From positions 1,170,660 to 1,234,659 of the forward strand of contig CP070695.1 of assembly GCA_020353515.1 (NCBI GenBank): a stretch of DNA of 64,000 nt, in the 5' to 3' direction. Source of the DNA: Candidatus Heimdallarchaeota archaeon. Its GTDB lineage: Archaea > Asgardarchaeota > Heimdallarchaeia > Hodarchaeales > Hodarchaeaceae. How positions within the stretch are numbered: the first letter of the stretch is position 1; each line of letters begins with the position of its first letter. The position numbers and the translations under genes are program-made. Of this stretch, positions 15,113 to 24,864 are shown one piece after another. A model generated the notes under the pieces. The model was not told the DNA's origin and ran no database searches. It saw only the letters and a program-made list of their open reading frames with translations.

Positions 15113-17278
15113 GTGAACTCTTTTTCAAAATATACGAAGTGTCAGGATGATCTCTTGTTGATGGTGAAATTATCTCAGCGATTCTTCTCTCCTATTCTAC
15201 TAATTTTCCTCTTTATTCTTTACATCAATCAATCTGGATCTATACTGAATGTTAATAGCACAAAACTCGCATCAAGTAATTCTGATAACATCCTCCTTTC
15301 GGATTTCACCTCAAATACTACTTTAAAAAGCTATAAGGATTTAGAAAAGGTGAGTGAGGATGGTACCTATGTTTTTCATTCAGAAGAAGCTTTTGATGGG
15401 TATAATTTCTTTCAGTTTCGAAATTTTTCGAAGAAAGAATATAATTTTCGAATAACTGATATGGAGGGAAAGATAATCCGAGAATTTCCTGGAAATAATA
15501 CCTTCAGTTATGGGCACATGATTAATTCCACAACCATATTACTATATACAACGGGAGGTACATACTTCTGGAACATTGAAACAGGTGATTATCACAGATT
15601 TCCACTTGGTAGTCATCATGATATTTCCTATAATCCTAGAACGAAAACTTTTATGACGATGAAAGAATCAAAAGTCTACCAAGGACAATATGCTTATCGT
15701 TATGATATTATTCGGGAAGTGAATATGGTTGGAGAGATAATTTGGGAATTAAATACTAGTTCTTTTGTCCCTTTTGAATGGTGGTCTGGAGAGTATGATG
15801 GAGCAGTAAGAGATATAACACACTCAAATTCTTTATTTTGGGACATAGAAGAAGATATGATCTATCTGTTATGTCGAAACTTAAATACATTTTTCAAGAT
15901 CAACCATTCATCAGGAGAAATTGTTTGGGGGTTAGGAGAGTTCGGGAATTTTGCACTACTCGATGATAAGGGGAATCGTCGTCAAAATCTTTTTTCTCAT
16001 GCTCATGCACTGGAGAAAGTGGATAATGATACCTTTATTCTATTTGATAATGACTATCTAAACCAAACAGATCCTCAAAATTGCCGATCACAACTACTTG
16101 AAATAACCATTAATGAAACTAGCATGATAGCTAAAACGTCTTGGTTTTGGAGAGCATCACCTAGATATTATAGTGCTTATTGGGGTGATGCAGATAGATT
16201 ACCAAACGGAAATCGGTTTGGCACATTTGGTACTAAGAGTCATATTGATACAGACATTGGTCCAAGATTGGTAGAGGTTAATGAATCTGGACATATAGTA
16301 TGGGAGATGTACTATAAAGGAAGTACATTAGGTATCTATAAAGCTGAAAGATTCAAATTGAACCCAATTCTAAACTCCCCTGAGGACGTAATTATTCAAA
16401 AAAATGAGATTTATAGGTTATCATGGCAGACGTGGTACAATGCTCGCACTAGACTGAAAATGAATGGTTCATATACTTTATATCAGAATGAACAAGTTAT
16501 TGATGCTGGAGATATAATTTTTAACCAATTTTGGCTTCCTACAACCCTAACATTTGAATTAGACTCGTTCAAATTAGGAGAATATAATTTTACTTTAGTT
16601 GTATTTGATGAAGGAGGACATTTTGTTAAAGATTCAGTTAATGTTACAGTAAAATATCTCATTTATCGTGAAGGCCCGAACCAAATTGAACTTGGACAAG
16701 AAAATGTAAAAATTCGTTGGATTGGTGCAAACATACCTTCAATCACAGGAAAAATCTTTGTAAATAACACTCTAACAAAAACTTTTGCTTGGAATGGGTC
16801 AGAAGAAATTTTCGATCTAGATTCTTTGCAACCAGGTAAACATAATATTTCTTTTCAGCTATTTGATTTAGAGAAATTAGATTTTTATGATCAATTTTGG
16901 ATAACAGTTCATTCACCATCACCTCCAAAAATCACTGATGCGCCTGAGGATTTCTGGGTATGGTCAAATCAAACCAATGTTACTTTAATGTGGAAAGCTC
17001 GTGATATTTCTCCTAAAACTTATTCGATATATGTTGATGATCTATTATATGAAACAGATGCTTGGAACGGTTCTGATATTATTTTTAACTATAATTTACC
17101 CTCGGAAGGCGAAGTTTCCATCACATTATTCTTGTATGACGTCCTAGGTAACAGTGTTGAAGATATCGTCATCATTGAAGTTCGTACTTTACCAACAACT
17201 AAAGCAAATTTCTCAGTTATTGGTCTCCTTCTAGGATTAGGAATAATTCTGAAGAAAAAAAGAAGTAAATTTAACTGA
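15113..17278 (+). CDS. Secreted arylsulfotransferase-like protein with C-terminal anchor
   Basis: 721 residues from the GTG at 15113; ATG at 15161 (residue 17) is an equally good start. A hydrophobic export segment follows (SPILLIFLFILYI). Residues about 60-430 form a propeller of repeated strands with ASST-type signatures (HDISYNPRTKTF, ITHSNSLFWD, FSHAHALEKVDNDTFILFDN, YWGDADRLPNGN). Then come three Ig-like beta modules with NxS/T sites (about 430-690), one C-terminal helix and a KKKR tail. Bacterial ASSTs move sulfate between phenols; archaeal relatives have no tested role. It is outside the cell, held by the C-terminal helix. Confidence 0.6.
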   Translation: MNSFSKYTKCQDDLLLMVKLSQRFFSPILLIFLFILYINQSGSILNVNSTKLASSNSDNILLSDFTSNTTLKSYKDLEKVSEDGTYVFHSEEAFDGYNFFQFRNFSKKEYNFRITDMEGKIIREFPGNNTFSYGHMINSTTILLYTTGGTYFWNIETGDYHRFPLGSHHDISYNPRTKTFMTMKESKVYQGQYAYRYDIIREVNMVGEIIWELNTSSFVPFEWWSGEYDGAVRDITHSNSLFWDIEEDMIYLLCRNLNTFFKINHSSGEIVWGLGEFGNFALLDDKGNRRQNLFSHAHALEKVDNDTFILFDNDYLNQTDPQNCRSQLLEITINETSMIAKTSWFWRASPRYYSAYWGDADRLPNGNRFGTFGTKSHIDTDIGPRLVEVNESGHIVWEMYYKGSTLGIYKAERFKLNPILNSPEDVIIQKNEIYRLSWQTWYNARTRLKMNGSYTLYQNEQVIDAGDIIFNQFWLPTTLTFELDSFKLGEYNFTLVVFDEGGHFVKDSVNVTVKYLIYREGPNQIELGQENVKIRWIGANIPSITGKIFVNNTLTKTFAWNGSEEIFDLDSLQPGKHNISFQLFDLEKLDFYDQFWITVHSPSPPKITDAPEDFWVWSNQTNVTLMWKARDISPKTYSIYVDDLLYETDAWNGSDIIFNYNLPSEGEVSITLFLYDVLGNSVEDIVIIEVRTLPTTKANFSVIGLLLGLGIILKKKRSKFN

Positions 17279-17296
17279 TCAAGATCTTCATGATGA

Positions 17297-18619
17297 TCAA
17301 TCTGTGGAGACTGATTCCTTTACAAGTAAAGTTTCTTTGACACGTAGGAAAAATGGGATTGAGAGAATAAAAAATAAACTCCCAAGTGGGAAAATCCATG
17401 CAATTCCTAGAGCAGTTGCAGATGCTACAAGACCCGCAGCCGTCGCTCCCACAATTTGAGATATTGTATAGATAAAATTCAAAAGTCCATAGAAAGTTCC
17501 TCTTTTTTCGTCTGGTAGTAAATCCTGTGACCATGCTTGTAATGGGGTAGCTAAACCAAGTAATCCTACAATTATAAAGGGGAAACACAAATACAGAAGA
17601 GGGAGATTAACATCATCACCGCTTTTGACGAATAAAACAAGGCTGATTCCGATAGCAACTATAAAGATTGCTATTGGAACGAATTTCTTGCGACCATATT
17701 GATCAGAGAATCGACCAAGAAAATAAGTAACAATAAACATTATGGGAAAGCTAATCAGAACAGTAAAAACTAATTCTAAGGTGGACAAACCTAATGAAAA
17801 AATAAAGATGAATAGGAAAGGCATAATTGCGGCAATTCCTGATTGGAAGATCGTATAGGCGAGTGTAATTTTAAAAAATTCTTTCTGCTTTTTTAATTCA
17901 AGAAAGTTAAAGATATTGGATAATTCTTCGATAAAACCTTTTTTTGGTGGCAGGTTATCTAATGAGGGTTCTTTAGCGAGAAAGAATCCTATAATTGAGC
18001 AGATTATGATAGCTAGACCACCTATCATCATCACAAATAAGTGTCCCTCTTTCGTGATAATGGTACCTGATGGATCCTTTGGATTCTCAATTGCAAAGAT
18101 CTCATTGGCGACAAGAAACCCAGCAATTGCCAATAACAAACCCATATAACCAATAATACTAATTATTCCATTTGCACGTCCTCTATATTCAGGTTCCACT
18201 ATATCAGGGATTAATGCTCTCTCTGAAACATAGTAAGCATTTGAAAACATTCCAATAAGGAATGCATCAATCACTACTGCTACTAGAAAATTTTGAGAAA
18301 ATGCAAATAGAATCATGAATATTCCAGAGAATAACCCACCAATAAGAAAAAAGGGTTTTCTTCTTCCGAATCTTGTCCGTGAATTGTCTGATAAAATTCC
18401 AAATGTAAGATTCATTATCAGACCAACTGCAGCGGATAAAGACACCATTATTGACACAGAAATCGCTGGTTCCCATAAGACGTGGGAAAGATAAGTATTC
18501 ATGAAGTTCTGTTCAAAAAATCCAAAGATATTTTCACCAGCAAACAATATACCAATTATCACAGACTGAATAACTACTATTTTTGGTAGTCTTGGTTTAT
18601 CTGGAACATATTCTTCCAT
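17297..18619 (-). CDS. MFS transporter, sugar/cation symporter-like
   Basis: 440 residues with twelve hydrophobic segments and a central cytoplasmic loop near 210-230. The loop after helix 2 reads SDNSRTRFGRRKPFFLIGG, the form of MFS motif A (D...R.GRR.P) seen in the GPH/SLC45/sucrose-carrier branch; a second copy SDQYGRRK occurs in the C-terminal half. These proteins carry sugars or glycosides with protons or sodium. It lies beside, and opposite in direction to, a UroD-like gene and a GH38-like glycosidase, which suggests uptake of a glycan breakdown product. Confidence 0.75.
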   Translation of the reverse strand: MEEYVPDKPRLPKIVVIQSVIIGILFAGENIFGFFEQNFMNTYLSHVLWEPAISVSIMVSLSAAVGLIMNLTFGILSDNSRTRFGRRKPFFLIGGLFSGIFMILFAFSQNFLVAVVIDAFLIGMFSNAYYVSERALIPDIVEPEYRGRANGIISIIGYMGLLLAIAGFLVANEIFAIENPKDPSGTIITKEGHLFVMMIGGLAIIICSIIGFFLAKEPSLDNLPPKKGFIEELSNIFNFLELKKQKEFFKITLAYTIFQSGIAAIMPFLFIFIFSLGLSTLELVFTVLISFPIMFIVTYFLGRFSDQYGRKKFVPIAIFIVAIGISLVLFVKSGDDVNLPLLYLCFPFIIVGLLGLATPLQAWSQDLLPDEKRGTFYGLLNFIYTISQIVGATAAGLVASATALGIAWIFPLGSLFFILSIPFFLRVKETLLVKESVSTD

Positions 18620-18732
18620 TCTTTTCCCAACAATAATTCTTTTTTTAGAAAATTAATGTTTCATTTGTCCTATTCAGTCAGCTTAAATTTCTTTCATAAG
18701 ACTTTTAGAAAATAATACCAAACAAGCGTATA

Positions 18733-19794
18733 ATGAAACTAGGTTTAGCTGTACAATCTCTATATAATTCCTTGAAGAAAGTTCCCACACCCAAGAGTAT
18801 TACAAGCAATGAAATTGTCAGAAAGGCAATTGAATTTGACAAACCACCAAGAATTCCTTATTGTATGTTTTTTCATCCTACGAGAGGTGATATTTTTGAT
18901 ATTGGGTTTATTGGGAAATGGTTAAGACCCAATAAGCCGAAATTCAAAAATGGTTTTTATTTCGATGAATGGGGTGTCAAATGGCAGGTCACAGGACGGT
19001 GGTGGGACACTGCAGTTGAACATCCGTTGGCTGATTTACGTGTTTTACAGGACTATCAATTTCCTAGAATAGTTCCAAGAGGGATGTACCCAGTATTCAG
19101 AACTCTTGCTAGATTAGCTCGACGTAAAGGAAAGTATATTGTTGTTCCAAACTTAGTTGATATGTATGAAAGAATGAGAGCATTAATGGGCTTCGAAGAG
19201 TTGATGGTGGCTCCATATAAGCAGCCAAACTTATTGGAAGAGCTTTTAGATCATTTGGCTAATATGACAATTGAGATTATTGAAAAGTATGGTAAAACAG
19301 ATTTATTCGATGCTTTCATGACTTGGGAAGATTGGGGACTTCAAACAAGTCTTCAGATGAAAATAGAGACCTTTCGCCAATTCTATAAGCCTAGATATAA
19401 ACGTATCATAGATACTACTCATTCTAACGACATGCACTTCATCTGGCACTGTTGTGGGTATATTATGGATTTGATTCCGGAAATGATTGATTTAGGTGTT
19501 GATGTAATCCAAATAGATCAACCTCGATTAATGGGACATCAAGAGCTAATTGATCAGCTTGGTAGGAAAATGTGCATGTGGAATTGTGTAGATATTCAGT
19601 GGAGTAATAGATCGGAAAGAACTGAAGAAGAAATTTGTACCGAAATCAAAGAAATGATTCAGACCTATAACGTACCTAAATATTCAGGGGGATTCATCTT
19701 TCGTAATTATCCTGATCCAGAAGATATTTCCATATCAAAAGACCGTCAAATTTTAATCAATCGAACTTTCTTAGATTTCATTAATGGGAAGTGA
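18733..19794 (+). CDS. UroD-superfamily protein, methyltransferase-like
   Basis: 353 residues of the uroporphyrinogen decarboxylase superfamily (COG0407), which also contains the MtaA/MtbA corrinoid methyltransferases. The zinc-type motif HCCG (H-x-C-G in HFIWHCCGYIMDL, about residue 238) and a later Cys pair (KMCMWNC) favour a methyl-transfer enzyme over the decarboxylase; the RxPVW-type UroD opening is absent (RIPYCMFFHPTRGD). A 19-bp gap separates it from the GH38-like gene, so they are probably one operon. No corrinoid protein lies nearby, so substrate and acceptor are unknown. Confidence 0.65.
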   Translation: MKLGLAVQSLYNSLKKVPTPKSITSNEIVRKAIEFDKPPRIPYCMFFHPTRGDIFDIGFIGKWLRPNKPKFKNGFYFDEWGVKWQVTGRWWDTAVEHPLADLRVLQDYQFPRIVPRGMYPVFRTLARLARRKGKYIVVPNLVDMYERMRALMGFEELMVAPYKQPNLLEELLDHLANMTIEIIEKYGKTDLFDAFMTWEDWGLQTSLQMKIETFRQFYKPRYKRIIDTTHSNDMHFIWHCCGYIMDLIPEMIDLGVDVIQIDQPRLMGHQELIDQLGRKMCMWNCVDIQWSNRSERTEEEICTEIKEMIQTYNVPKYSGGFIFRNYPDPEDISISKDRQILINRTFLDFINGK

Positions 19795-19813
19795 AGACTC
19801 AAGGTAGATAAAT

Positions 19814-22600
19814 TTGGACTTAGAAGACAAGCATATTTATTTTGTAATGTCACCCCACATAAATTACTACCATTCCTATCGGGGAGATTCAATAGGAACG
19901 GATGGATTCGGCCTTGATTTGAGAATAATGCAGAGGATTTTAGATACAATTCATGATTGCGAAGCAGAAGGATTTTGTGATGGAAATGTAAGGATTTCTT
20001 GGGATTATAGTGACTTATATTGGTCCATTCAACTCCAACGAAAATTTCAACCTGAAATTCTAGATCAAGTTATAAATAGAGTCAAGCAGAGAAAAGATGA
20101 AGTAATTATCGGGAGCTGGGGGAATAATGCACTTTCAATTTTGGATACTGAAGGATTTCTTCAACAATGTCAGTGGAACATGGAAAATTCCATGGGAATC
20201 GGTCTGAATCAATTATTTGCTGGCCGTATTGCACCTTATATACGTGTACAAGAAACAATGTTTACACAAGGCATGATTGAGCTATTAAATCAAGTTGATA
20301 TCCAAGGTATTCTCAATTATTACGCTGTAATTCCATTTGATACCGCACGTCCCCTCATTAACCCCCGCTTAGACTGGAACCAACGTTATGGGCTAGTAAA
20401 TTTCAAGTCAACAGTTTCAGATCAAAGTTTTCTAATGATTCCAATGTATGGTTTCGGAGATATAATTGACCATTTATCAATTGAGAAGTGGTTTAAGTTC
20501 ATTCGTGGAAGACAAAAGTCAGGTGACATCGAAGGACATGCTTTAGTTGTATTAAATCATGATATGGATAGTCCTGCATGGAAAGGAACTACTGTACCTC
20601 GTTTTATGAACTGGATGCCAAATACAGGAGGAATATGGGAAATAATCAAAACAGTAGACAAGTTGGAATATGTAAAATTAGTAAATTTATTAGATATTGT
20701 CCCCAAACTTAAGGTTCACGGATCTTGCACTATTAAACAAGATATAGCTGACGGTTGTTGGTGTGGGTATTATAATTGGGCGCAAAAGTATAGTAATACT
20801 CAATATTGGACAATAGGGCAACGTGCACGTTGGTTAAAATGTAGTACTGATACTTTAGTATCCCATAAGATTTCACAATCAAGTATCGCAGATATTAATA
20901 AATTTTTACGAAATACCGATGATTCGGTCAATAGTTATGTGAAAAATACTGTTCTCTTCTCTTCAACGACACATTTTGGTATGTCAATGCCTTTTCAGCA
21001 CCCTCATCGTCAAAAAACAGCTCTTAAATATGCTATCGAGGCATATAAGTTAGCAGAAAAGGCTTTAGGCTTAGCTTTGGATGGTGCGCTGCAATCAGAG
21101 TGGAAAACTGCTAATGAAGGCATCGATATGTATATTCTCCCCATTCAGGTACGAGGGATAACAGAAAAAGAAAGAAAGTCTGTTGAGTCGTCCATACTAA
21201 TCAGAACAGATGTACCAAAGGAGTTCGGAAATAAAATCTCCATAAATTCTCCAGAAGTTCCTTTATATCTTGAATATTCAGATAACCAAAAATCACATCC
21301 CTTAGAAGCAATTATACCTCCTTCTGTTTTTAAGGAAATAGGATATACTAAACTCAACTTAGAGTTCGGCGAAAAAAAACTATCTAGTTTACCGAGTGAT
21401 GATGAACTAAGGGCATCTCCTAGAGTTCTGAAGAATAGATTTGTGACGATAGTATTCAATGATCAAGGAAAGATTCAATCTTTCATCTTTAATGGGATGG
21501 AATTCAGTTCAAAGAATTTTCTAGATTCAGCAATTGTCTTTGGTAAACCGAAAAATCCAACGAGATATAACTCATCTTTTGATGAAATTGAAGTCATACA
21601 GGATGGAACTAATAACTTCTCAGCTTCGGTAAAGATAAACAGTTTGTTTCAAATGTTTGACGGAGTAGAAGTCAAAGCAGAAAAAATTCTAAAAGTCTAT
21701 ACGAATATTCCTCATGTATTTCTCAAAGTTCGGATGATGATTCCTAATATTAAAGGAACCTCTTCAAGTGATAGTAATATATATGGAGTAAAAACTAAAT
21801 ATGATGATCGTTGGCAAGAAATTATCCCGTGTGAAATTCGATCAAGCATTATTGGTAAAAATGGGGGCTATTTGAAGATTTGGAAGCATAACTTTCTTGG
21901 CCACACTACATATTTTGACTTAGATATGGTTGAGGTCGATCCGAAAAACGCAGATATTGATTGTTTAGTATCAAATATCTCGGATGGATGGATGGCGGTT
22001 TCAAATGGAGAACAAGGCTTACTAGTTGCCTTCAACTCACTGAAGGCTGCCAACTTCGCTTTCACACCAATAAAAATCCGCAACAAAGGATTTGGTGATC
22101 TAAAAAATGTTCAAAAAGGACAACAAGTTCGGATTAATCCATTTGGTACGTATTTTGGAAAGATGCTGCATCATTGGACGCATGGGACTGGCCATGCTCA
22201 ACAGATCATCCCCAGCTATTCAAGTACATTCAAATCGACAGCTCCAACATTCTCTGGAAAAACTCTAGAGTTTGAACTCATGATAACACCTTATCATGGT
22301 GACAAACCCTCAAAAGAACTTCAATCATCAGCAAATCATTTTTCTTTTTCTCCTCTGATTATATTCAAAGATCCGAGTACAGGGAATGTTTACGATAATT
22401 ATTCTCAGTTTACTCAAGAAATTGAGAGTATTATGGAAGAATATGGCCTTGAAGAGATCTTGGATAAGTCTTATCTTGAATGGGTTGATATTGTTAATCA
22501 AGAGGAAGATAAACTTGAAGATAAAGAACGAGATGACACTAATATAAGGTTCAGGCATCTTCTAATATTTCTGATAGATGGGATTAGAAGTAAAATTTAA
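19814..22600 (+). CDS. GH38-like glycoside hydrolase
   Basis: 928 residues. TTG start at 19814 follows AAGGTAG at 8 bp. The N-terminal part (about 8-300) resembles the GH38/GH57 (beta/alpha)7 domain: MSPHINYYHSY (HxN in place of the usual HxHxD), ISWDYSDLYWS, KQRKDEVIIGSWGNNALSIL, and later LVVLNHDMDSP. Then come a helical middle (about 340-430) and a long beta-sandwich region (about 450-870), as in alpha-mannosidases. No signal peptide is visible, so it acts inside the cell, perhaps on what the neighbouring MFS carrier brings in. The exact family and sugar are uncertain; the catalytic Asp cannot be named safely. Confidence 0.6.
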   Translation: MDLEDKHIYFVMSPHINYYHSYRGDSIGTDGFGLDLRIMQRILDTIHDCEAEGFCDGNVRISWDYSDLYWSIQLQRKFQPEILDQVINRVKQRKDEVIIGSWGNNALSILDTEGFLQQCQWNMENSMGIGLNQLFAGRIAPYIRVQETMFTQGMIELLNQVDIQGILNYYAVIPFDTARPLINPRLDWNQRYGLVNFKSTVSDQSFLMIPMYGFGDIIDHLSIEKWFKFIRGRQKSGDIEGHALVVLNHDMDSPAWKGTTVPRFMNWMPNTGGIWEIIKTVDKLEYVKLVNLLDIVPKLKVHGSCTIKQDIADGCWCGYYNWAQKYSNTQYWTIGQRARWLKCSTDTLVSHKISQSSIADINKFLRNTDDSVNSYVKNTVLFSSTTHFGMSMPFQHPHRQKTALKYAIEAYKLAEKALGLALDGALQSEWKTANEGIDMYILPIQVRGITEKERKSVESSILIRTDVPKEFGNKISINSPEVPLYLEYSDNQKSHPLEAIIPPSVFKEIGYTKLNLEFGEKKLSSLPSDDELRASPRVLKNRFVTIVFNDQGKIQSFIFNGMEFSSKNFLDSAIVFGKPKNPTRYNSSFDEIEVIQDGTNNFSASVKINSLFQMFDGVEVKAEKILKVYTNIPHVFLKVRMMIPNIKGTSSSDSNIYGVKTKYDDRWQEIIPCEIRSSIIGKNGGYLKIWKHNFLGHTTYFDLDMVEVDPKNADIDCLVSNISDGWMAVSNGEQGLLVAFNSLKAANFAFTPIKIRNKGFGDLKNVQKGQQVRINPFGTYFGKMLHHWTHGTGHAQQIIPSYSSTFKSTAPTFSGKTLEFELMITPYHGDKPSKELQSSANHFSFSPLIIFKDPSTGNVYDNYSQFTQEIESIMEEYGLEEILDKSYLEWVDIVNQEEDKLEDKERDDTNIRFRHLLIFLIDGIRSKI

Positions 22601-22653
22601 AATATCAGACTAACGAAAAAAACCCTGAATTAGATTACATTTGATGAGATTTA

Positions 22654-23055
22654 ATGAGTAGTGATAATGTTTGTCTTGATTGCATTGGAAAGGATGGCAA
22701 TGATTGCTGTATTGATGTTTACATCATCCTCAATCCAGAGGAAATTCATCTTTTCAAGAAACATAAAGAAGGATTTATTGAAGTCAAAGATGGAGGATTA
22801 TTCTACACAACCAAAGGATGTCCCTATTTCGAGGAAAATCATTGTCAAATTCAATTAAAGAAACCTCTATATTGCAAATATTACCCAGTCTTTATTACTG
22901 GAAAGCCTTTTATCCATGATGAATGCTCAATTAACAGTAACTACAAGCTAACGGCCTCTCTGAGAAAAGAAGTAGTCGAATTACAGCAAATTTATCCAAT
23001 ATATAAGCGAGATTGGTATTGGGAAGAAGTTAAAAGGGAGCTACAACTCCAATAG
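22654..23055 (+). CDS. YkgJ-type cysteine-cluster protein
   Basis: 133 residues. The Cys pattern is that of the YkgJ/UPF0153 family: C7 and C10 (CLDC), C18-C19 (DCC), then CPYFEENHCQIQLKKPLYCKYYPV and a final DEC. The family is thought to bind an Fe-S cluster or zinc, with unclear function. It lies 53 bp after the GH38-like gene on the same strand and converges with the acyl-CoA ligase gene. Confidence 0.75.
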   Translation: MSSDNVCLDCIGKDGNDCCIDVYIILNPEEIHLFKKHKEGFIEVKDGGLFYTTKGCPYFEENHCQIQLKKPLYCKYYPVFITGKPFIHDECSINSNYKLTASLRKEVVELQQIYPIYKRDWYWEEVKRELQLQ

Positions 23056-23061
23056 ACTGTC

Positions 23062-24726
23062 CTACTTACTTGTATAGATCTCTTTATACTTCATCCGTAT
23101 AGCTTTCTTGTCTATCTTCCCTACACTTGTTTTTAATATATTTGTAACATAAAGAATCTCATCAGGTAATTGCCATTTAACAAATTTTTCAGCGAGGTAT
23201 TTTCTGATTTCATCTTGGGTTACCTTTGTTTTGAATTCATCTCTTAAGACCACTAACGCTAAAGGTCGCTCTTCCCATTTGGGGTGCGGACATCCAACAA
23301 CTGCAGCTTCAAGAATTGGAGGATACGAGATTAAGGCGTTCTCCATATCTACAGAAGATATCCATTCCCCTCCACTCTTAATTAAGTCTTTAAGCCTGTC
23401 TGTAATTTTTAAATACCCCTCTGGACTGATAGTTCCAACGTCACCACTTCTGAAGTATCCCTCATCAGAGAATTGAGCCTCAGATTCAGGAGCATTATAG
23501 TAACTTCCAGAAACCCAAGGCCCACGAAGAAGAACTTCTCCTGCTGATTCACCATCGTGGGGAAGTTCCCTCCCATTTTCATCCACTATTTTAATATCAA
23601 GTCCTACTACAATATACCCTTGCTTTCTCTTGAAATCCCATTTATCTTCCTCTGAGAATCCTTTTTCTAAAATTGGGATTACTCGATTCAAGGTTACAAT
23701 TGCATGAGCTTCAGTCGAACCGTATGAATGAATGATTTCAGCACCAGTTAAATCCATATAATCCTTCATCATTGCAACAGGAGGTTCTGAAGCTCCTGAA
23801 ATAATCCGCACTCCGGTTAAATCAGGTTTTGGCTCCATTTTCCTGATATATTCTAACATTGGCATCAATATAGCGGGAGCTCCATTAGCCATTGTTACCT
23901 TTTCCTCAACTAGAAGCGTCGTAAGGTCTTCTAGATTCTTTAAACTGTACCTACCAGGAAAAACTAGTTTAGCTCCAACTATAGTGGCAGCGTAAGGAGT
24001 TCCCCATCCAAGAACATGAAACATTGGTACGAGTTGAAAAACCGTGTCTTTTATCGAAATCGAAGCATTAGCGGCATACATCAAGGCTTGGAGATAAACA
24101 TCGCGATGGGAATAATAGACTCCTTTCGGTCTTCCTGTTGTCCCACTAGTGTAACAAGCAGAATAAGCGGAGGTTTCTTCGATGATAGGCCAATCGTAAT
24201 CAGGAGACGCTTCCCCTAACATCTCTTCGTAGCTGTAAATCGGTTCTAGGGAGGTTGAAATATCACTCAATGGTTTATCAGTGATGATTACATATCCTTT
24301 GACGGTCTTACAAAAAGGTGCAATCGCTTCAGCTACATGAAGCAAATTTTCGTCTACAAAGATGAATTTTGCCTCCGCATGGTTTACTACATAACTCAAT
24401 TCTTGTTGAGAGAGGCGTAAATTCAACAGAAGCATAACAGCTCCAGTACCAGGTAAACCATAATAAATTTCAAAGTGACGGTAAGTATTCCACTCAAGAA
24501 CACCAATTTTCTCACCCACCTCTATTCTTAAAGACACTAGAGAGTTTGCCAACCTTTTAATACGCTCATATGCTTCCTTATATGTGTAACGAAATAAACT
24601 TCCATCATGTTTCCTGCTGACAATTTCCTGCTTTCCAAAGCTCCGTGCTGCATGTTTAAGAAGAGTTGTTACATTTAATTGATAATTGGTCTGTGATGTA
24701 GCTGAAAATCCCTTAACGATCTCCAT
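23062..24726 (-). CDS. AMP-forming acyl-CoA synthetase
   Basis: About 554 residues from the ATG at 24726, chosen because AAAGGAGAAAG stands 6 bp upstream; a start at 24768 would bury that site. The ANL motifs are complete: P-loop YTSGTTGRPKG, SYGSTEAHA, the GYFRSGDVG hinge region, and the C-terminal LKTSVGKIDKK with the adenylation Lys. The layout is closest to medium/long-chain fatty-acid CoA ligases (FadD-like). It probably activates fatty or branched acids for beta-oxidation or lipid turnover. A second ANL ligase is at 45162. Confidence 0.85.
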   Translation of the reverse strand: MEIVKGFSATSQTNYQLNVTTLLKHAARSFGKQEIVSRKHDGSLFRYTYKEAYERIKRLANSLVSLRIEVGEKIGVLEWNTYRHFEIYYGLPGTGAVMLLLNLRLSQQELSYVVNHAEAKFIFVDENLLHVAEAIAPFCKTVKGYVIITDKPLSDISTSLEPIYSYEEMLGEASPDYDWPIIEETSAYSACYTSGTTGRPKGVYYSHRDVYLQALMYAANASISIKDTVFQLVPMFHVLGWGTPYAATIVGAKLVFPGRYSLKNLEDLTTLLVEEKVTMANGAPAILMPMLEYIRKMEPKPDLTGVRIISGASEPPVAMMKDYMDLTGAEIIHSYGSTEAHAIVTLNRVIPILEKGFSEEDKWDFKRKQGYIVVGLDIKIVDENGRELPHDGESAGEVLLRGPWVSGSYYNAPESEAQFSDEGYFRSGDVGTISPEGYLKITDRLKDLIKSGGEWISSVDMENALISYPPILEAAVVGCPHPKWEERPLALVVLRDEFKTKVTQDEIRKYLAEKFVKWQLPDEILYVTNILKTSVGKIDKKAIRMKYKEIYTSK

Positions 24727-24864
24727 TGTACTTTCTCCTTTCTTATTAATAAGTGAATGAATCTCCATCTATTTAGGTTTTAACTTCAAATGATTAGAAA
24801 TATAAAATTAAAGCTGAAAATCTGAATAGGATTAGACTCACAGAATTACTTAATGTGAAAAGAC

